The notes under the pieces: generated by a model
What the model was told of the DNA's origin: nothing
What the model saw: the letters and a program-made list of their open reading frames with translations, nothing else
The model's database searches: none
Shown: piece after piece, positions 4,503 through 5,700 of the stretch
How the letters are laid out: the number at the start of each line of letters is the position of its first letter
Position numbering within the stretch: position 1 is the first letter of the stretch
Origin: Octadecabacter sp.
GTDB taxonomy: Bacteria > Pseudomonadota > Alphaproteobacteria > Rhodobacterales > Rhodobacteraceae
Direction of reading: 5' to 3'
Assembly (NCBI GenBank): GCA_003533975.1
Contig: DQCL01000174.1
Coordinates: 1-5,700 of the forward strand
Length of the DNA: 5,700 nt
Made by a program: the position numbers and the translations under genes

Positions 4503-5700
4503 CTTTGCCGTCGGGCGCGTTTTTTGCCTGCGTTGGAGCGAAAATTCCGTGGCTCGTCTTGTCCCAATAGAACGGTTTAGTCGCCAGTTCGAATACGCCT
4601 TTGTAGGCGGCGAGTGCGGCGAGTGGAAAATACAGATGCAGCGTTGGCGTCCATTTGATGAGGTCGCGTTTTCCCGCTGAGGTCACAGCGATGGCTGAGA
4701 CGGTTATTCCTATGATTTCCGAAAGCAAAAACATTGCTGCGAAAGTCAGTGCAACGTTGGGTGCAAGCACGCCATCAAGCGGATGAGGGATGCCAAAGAG
4801 CATCAGCCAGAATGACCATAACAAAGGCGCGAGCAGGAATTGCGAGATCGTTCCCGCAAACAACATCTGCGTGCCGAAAAACCGCCAAGCCCCCAGTTCT
4901 TTCCATAGTTTCAAGGGGTTTCGCATGTGGACGCCGTAAGTGATTGCGTAGCCCTTTAACCAACGCGACCGTTGTTTGACCCAAGGCCATGCGCGTGCGT
5001 TTGCTTCTTCTTGCGTGACTGTGTCGATGATTTCAGTGCGGTAGCCGTGTCGGGCCAATCGGATGCCAAGGTCGGCATCCTCGGTCACATTATGGGCATC
5101 CCAACCGCCGAGGTCTTCCAGAATTTCGCGCCGAAAGAACAAAGTCGTTCCCCCCAAAGGAATAACGAGGCCCATGCGTTCAAGGCCGGGTAAAACGATG
5201 CGAAACCAGGTGGCGTACTCGACGGTGAAACAACGCGCGAGCCAATTTGAATGAGAGTTATAAAAATCGAGGCGCCCTTGTAGGCAGGCCACATCAGGCG
5301 CGCAGCGTGCGAAGCGATCAACGACGATGTTAATCTGGTTCGGGTCGGGGGCGTCTTCTGCGTCATAGACGCCGATGATCGACCCTTTCGCGAAACACAA
5401 TGCGTAATTCAAAGCACGGGGTTTGGTTTGAAGCGTGCCTAGAGGAACCTTTATCGCCCGCATCCAGAACGGTAAATGCGTGACAGCAAGTGCGTCTTGA
5501 GTGGTGGCGTCATCGGCCTCAAGTACCAGGCAAACATCGAGTCTATCGGTTGGGTAATTCAGCTGCGAAAGACGCTTTATTAATGCTCCAGCGATGTCCC
5601 GTTCGCGAAAGAGAGGAACAAGGATCGTGACGATAGGACGTTGGTCGGTTGGGTGTTTCGCAGGCATCTGCACGTCCGGTTTGGCGAGCAGATGCAGTAT
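4459..5700 (-). CDS. Membrane-associated family 2 glycosyltransferase (cellulose synthase/XagB-like), 5' end outside window
   Basis: A processive-type GT2 enzyme expected at the inner membrane, making or extending an extracellular polysaccharide from a nucleotide sugar. Counting from an in-frame GTG at 5673-5671, the GT-A domain has VTILVPLFRE (15-24), LEADDATT with Asp54/Asp55, the DxD-like YDAED (Asp104, Asp107), the acceptor-side TEDADLG (197-203, base Asp199) and QRSRW (Gln234-Trp238), so the D,D,D,Q-x-x-R-W set is complete. Hydrophobic segments follow at about 265-293, 305-330 and 343-361, then KPFYWDKTSHG and a Pro/Gln-rich cytosolic tail. These features resemble the NdvB/XagB-type synthases. 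The frame stays open from the GTG to the window edge (ILHLLAKPD before it) with no ribosome site near the GTG or the ATG at 5667-5665, so the real start very likely lies beyond 5700 and an N-terminal domain is unseen. The product polysaccharide is unknown. The 3' end overlaps the GntR gene by 44 bases. Confidence 0.9.
   Translation of the reverse strand: MLHLLAKPDVQMPAKHPTDQRPIVTILVPLFRERDIAGALIKRLSQLNYPTDRLDVCLVLEADDATTQDALAVTHLPFWMRAIKVPLGTLQTKPRALNYALCFAKGSIIGVYDAEDAPDPNQINIVVDRFARCAPDVACLQGRLDFYNSHSNWLARCFTVEYATWFRIVLPGLERMGLVIPLGGTTLFFRREILEDLGGWDAHNVTEDADLGIRLARHGYRTEIIDTVTQEEANARAWPWVKQRSRWLKGYAITYGVHMRNPLKLWKELGAWRFFGTQMLFAGTISQFLLAPLLWSFWLMLFGIPHPLDGVLAPNVALTFAAMFLLSEIIGITVSAIAVTSAGKRDLIKWTPTLHLYFPLAALAAYKGVFELATKPFYWDKTSHGIFAPTQAKNAPDGKVTQLQPQPHPIAAE

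Noticed and set aside
4507..4525. GCC/GGC stem followed by six T residues after the GntR stop, considered as a rho-independent terminator
   Set aside because: The stem is only three pairs, four with a wobble, there is a CGCG spacer before the T-run, and the bases encode the glycosyltransferase tail. Too weak to annotate.
1..5700. Search for mobile elements, CRISPR arrays, tRNAs, defence islands and secondary-metabolite clusters
   Set aside because: No transposase, integrase, spaced repeat array, cloverleaf, defence nuclease or NRPS/PKS domain is visible on either strand. Gene content is housekeeping-like and tightly packed.

Overview
The window reads as ordinary chromosomal DNA of an alphaproteobacterium, most likely a member of the Rhodobacteraceae (Roseobacter group). 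I base this on moderately GC-rich coding sequence (judged by eye), a ParE with the alphaproteobacterial style of N-terminus, a UbiH/UbiF-family hydroxylase with the EAAH...PPIGAQGLN signature I associate with this group, and a glycosyltransferase of a type familiar from these genomes. These family assignments come from motif recognition; no database search was made. I see no tRNA, rRNA, CRISPR array, insertion sequence, prophage part or other sign of a mobile island.

Layout, left to right. (1) 1-833, minus strand: the first 277 codons of parE (topoisomerase IV subunit B), cut by the window edge. (2) 834-945: a 112-base divergent intergenic region. (3) 946-1881, plus: a 2-oxoglutarate/Fe(II) oxygenase of the isopenicillin N synthase family. 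(4) 1878-3074, minus: a UbiH/UbiF-type FAD monooxygenase, overlapping the oxygenase tail-to-tail by 4 bases. (5) 3117-3761, minus: a HAD-family pyrimidine 5'-nucleotidase-like phosphatase, 42 bases upstream of the hydroxylase gene and probably cotranscribed with it. (6) 3762-3860: a divergent intergenic region holding a perfect 13-base inverted repeat and three TAC-type elements phased every 10 bases. (7) 3861-4502, plus: a GntR/FCD regulator. (8) 4459-5700, minus: a membrane-bound family 2 glycosyltransferase that overlaps the regulator's 3' end by 44 bases and whose reading frame stays open to the right edge of the window, so its N-terminus is probably outside.

The genes do not form one pathway: DNA topology (ParE), probable ubiquinone ring hydroxylation, nucleotide or phosphate-ester housekeeping, an orphan oxygenase, a ligand-responsive repressor, and exopolysaccharide-type glycosyl transfer. 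Coding is very tight, with two convergent pairs sharing 3' ends and only two real intergenic regions. I did not find an obviously new biological system. The points most worth a second look are the putative operator region between the phosphatase and the GntR gene, the 44-base antisense overlap, and the missing N-terminal part of the glycosyltransferase.
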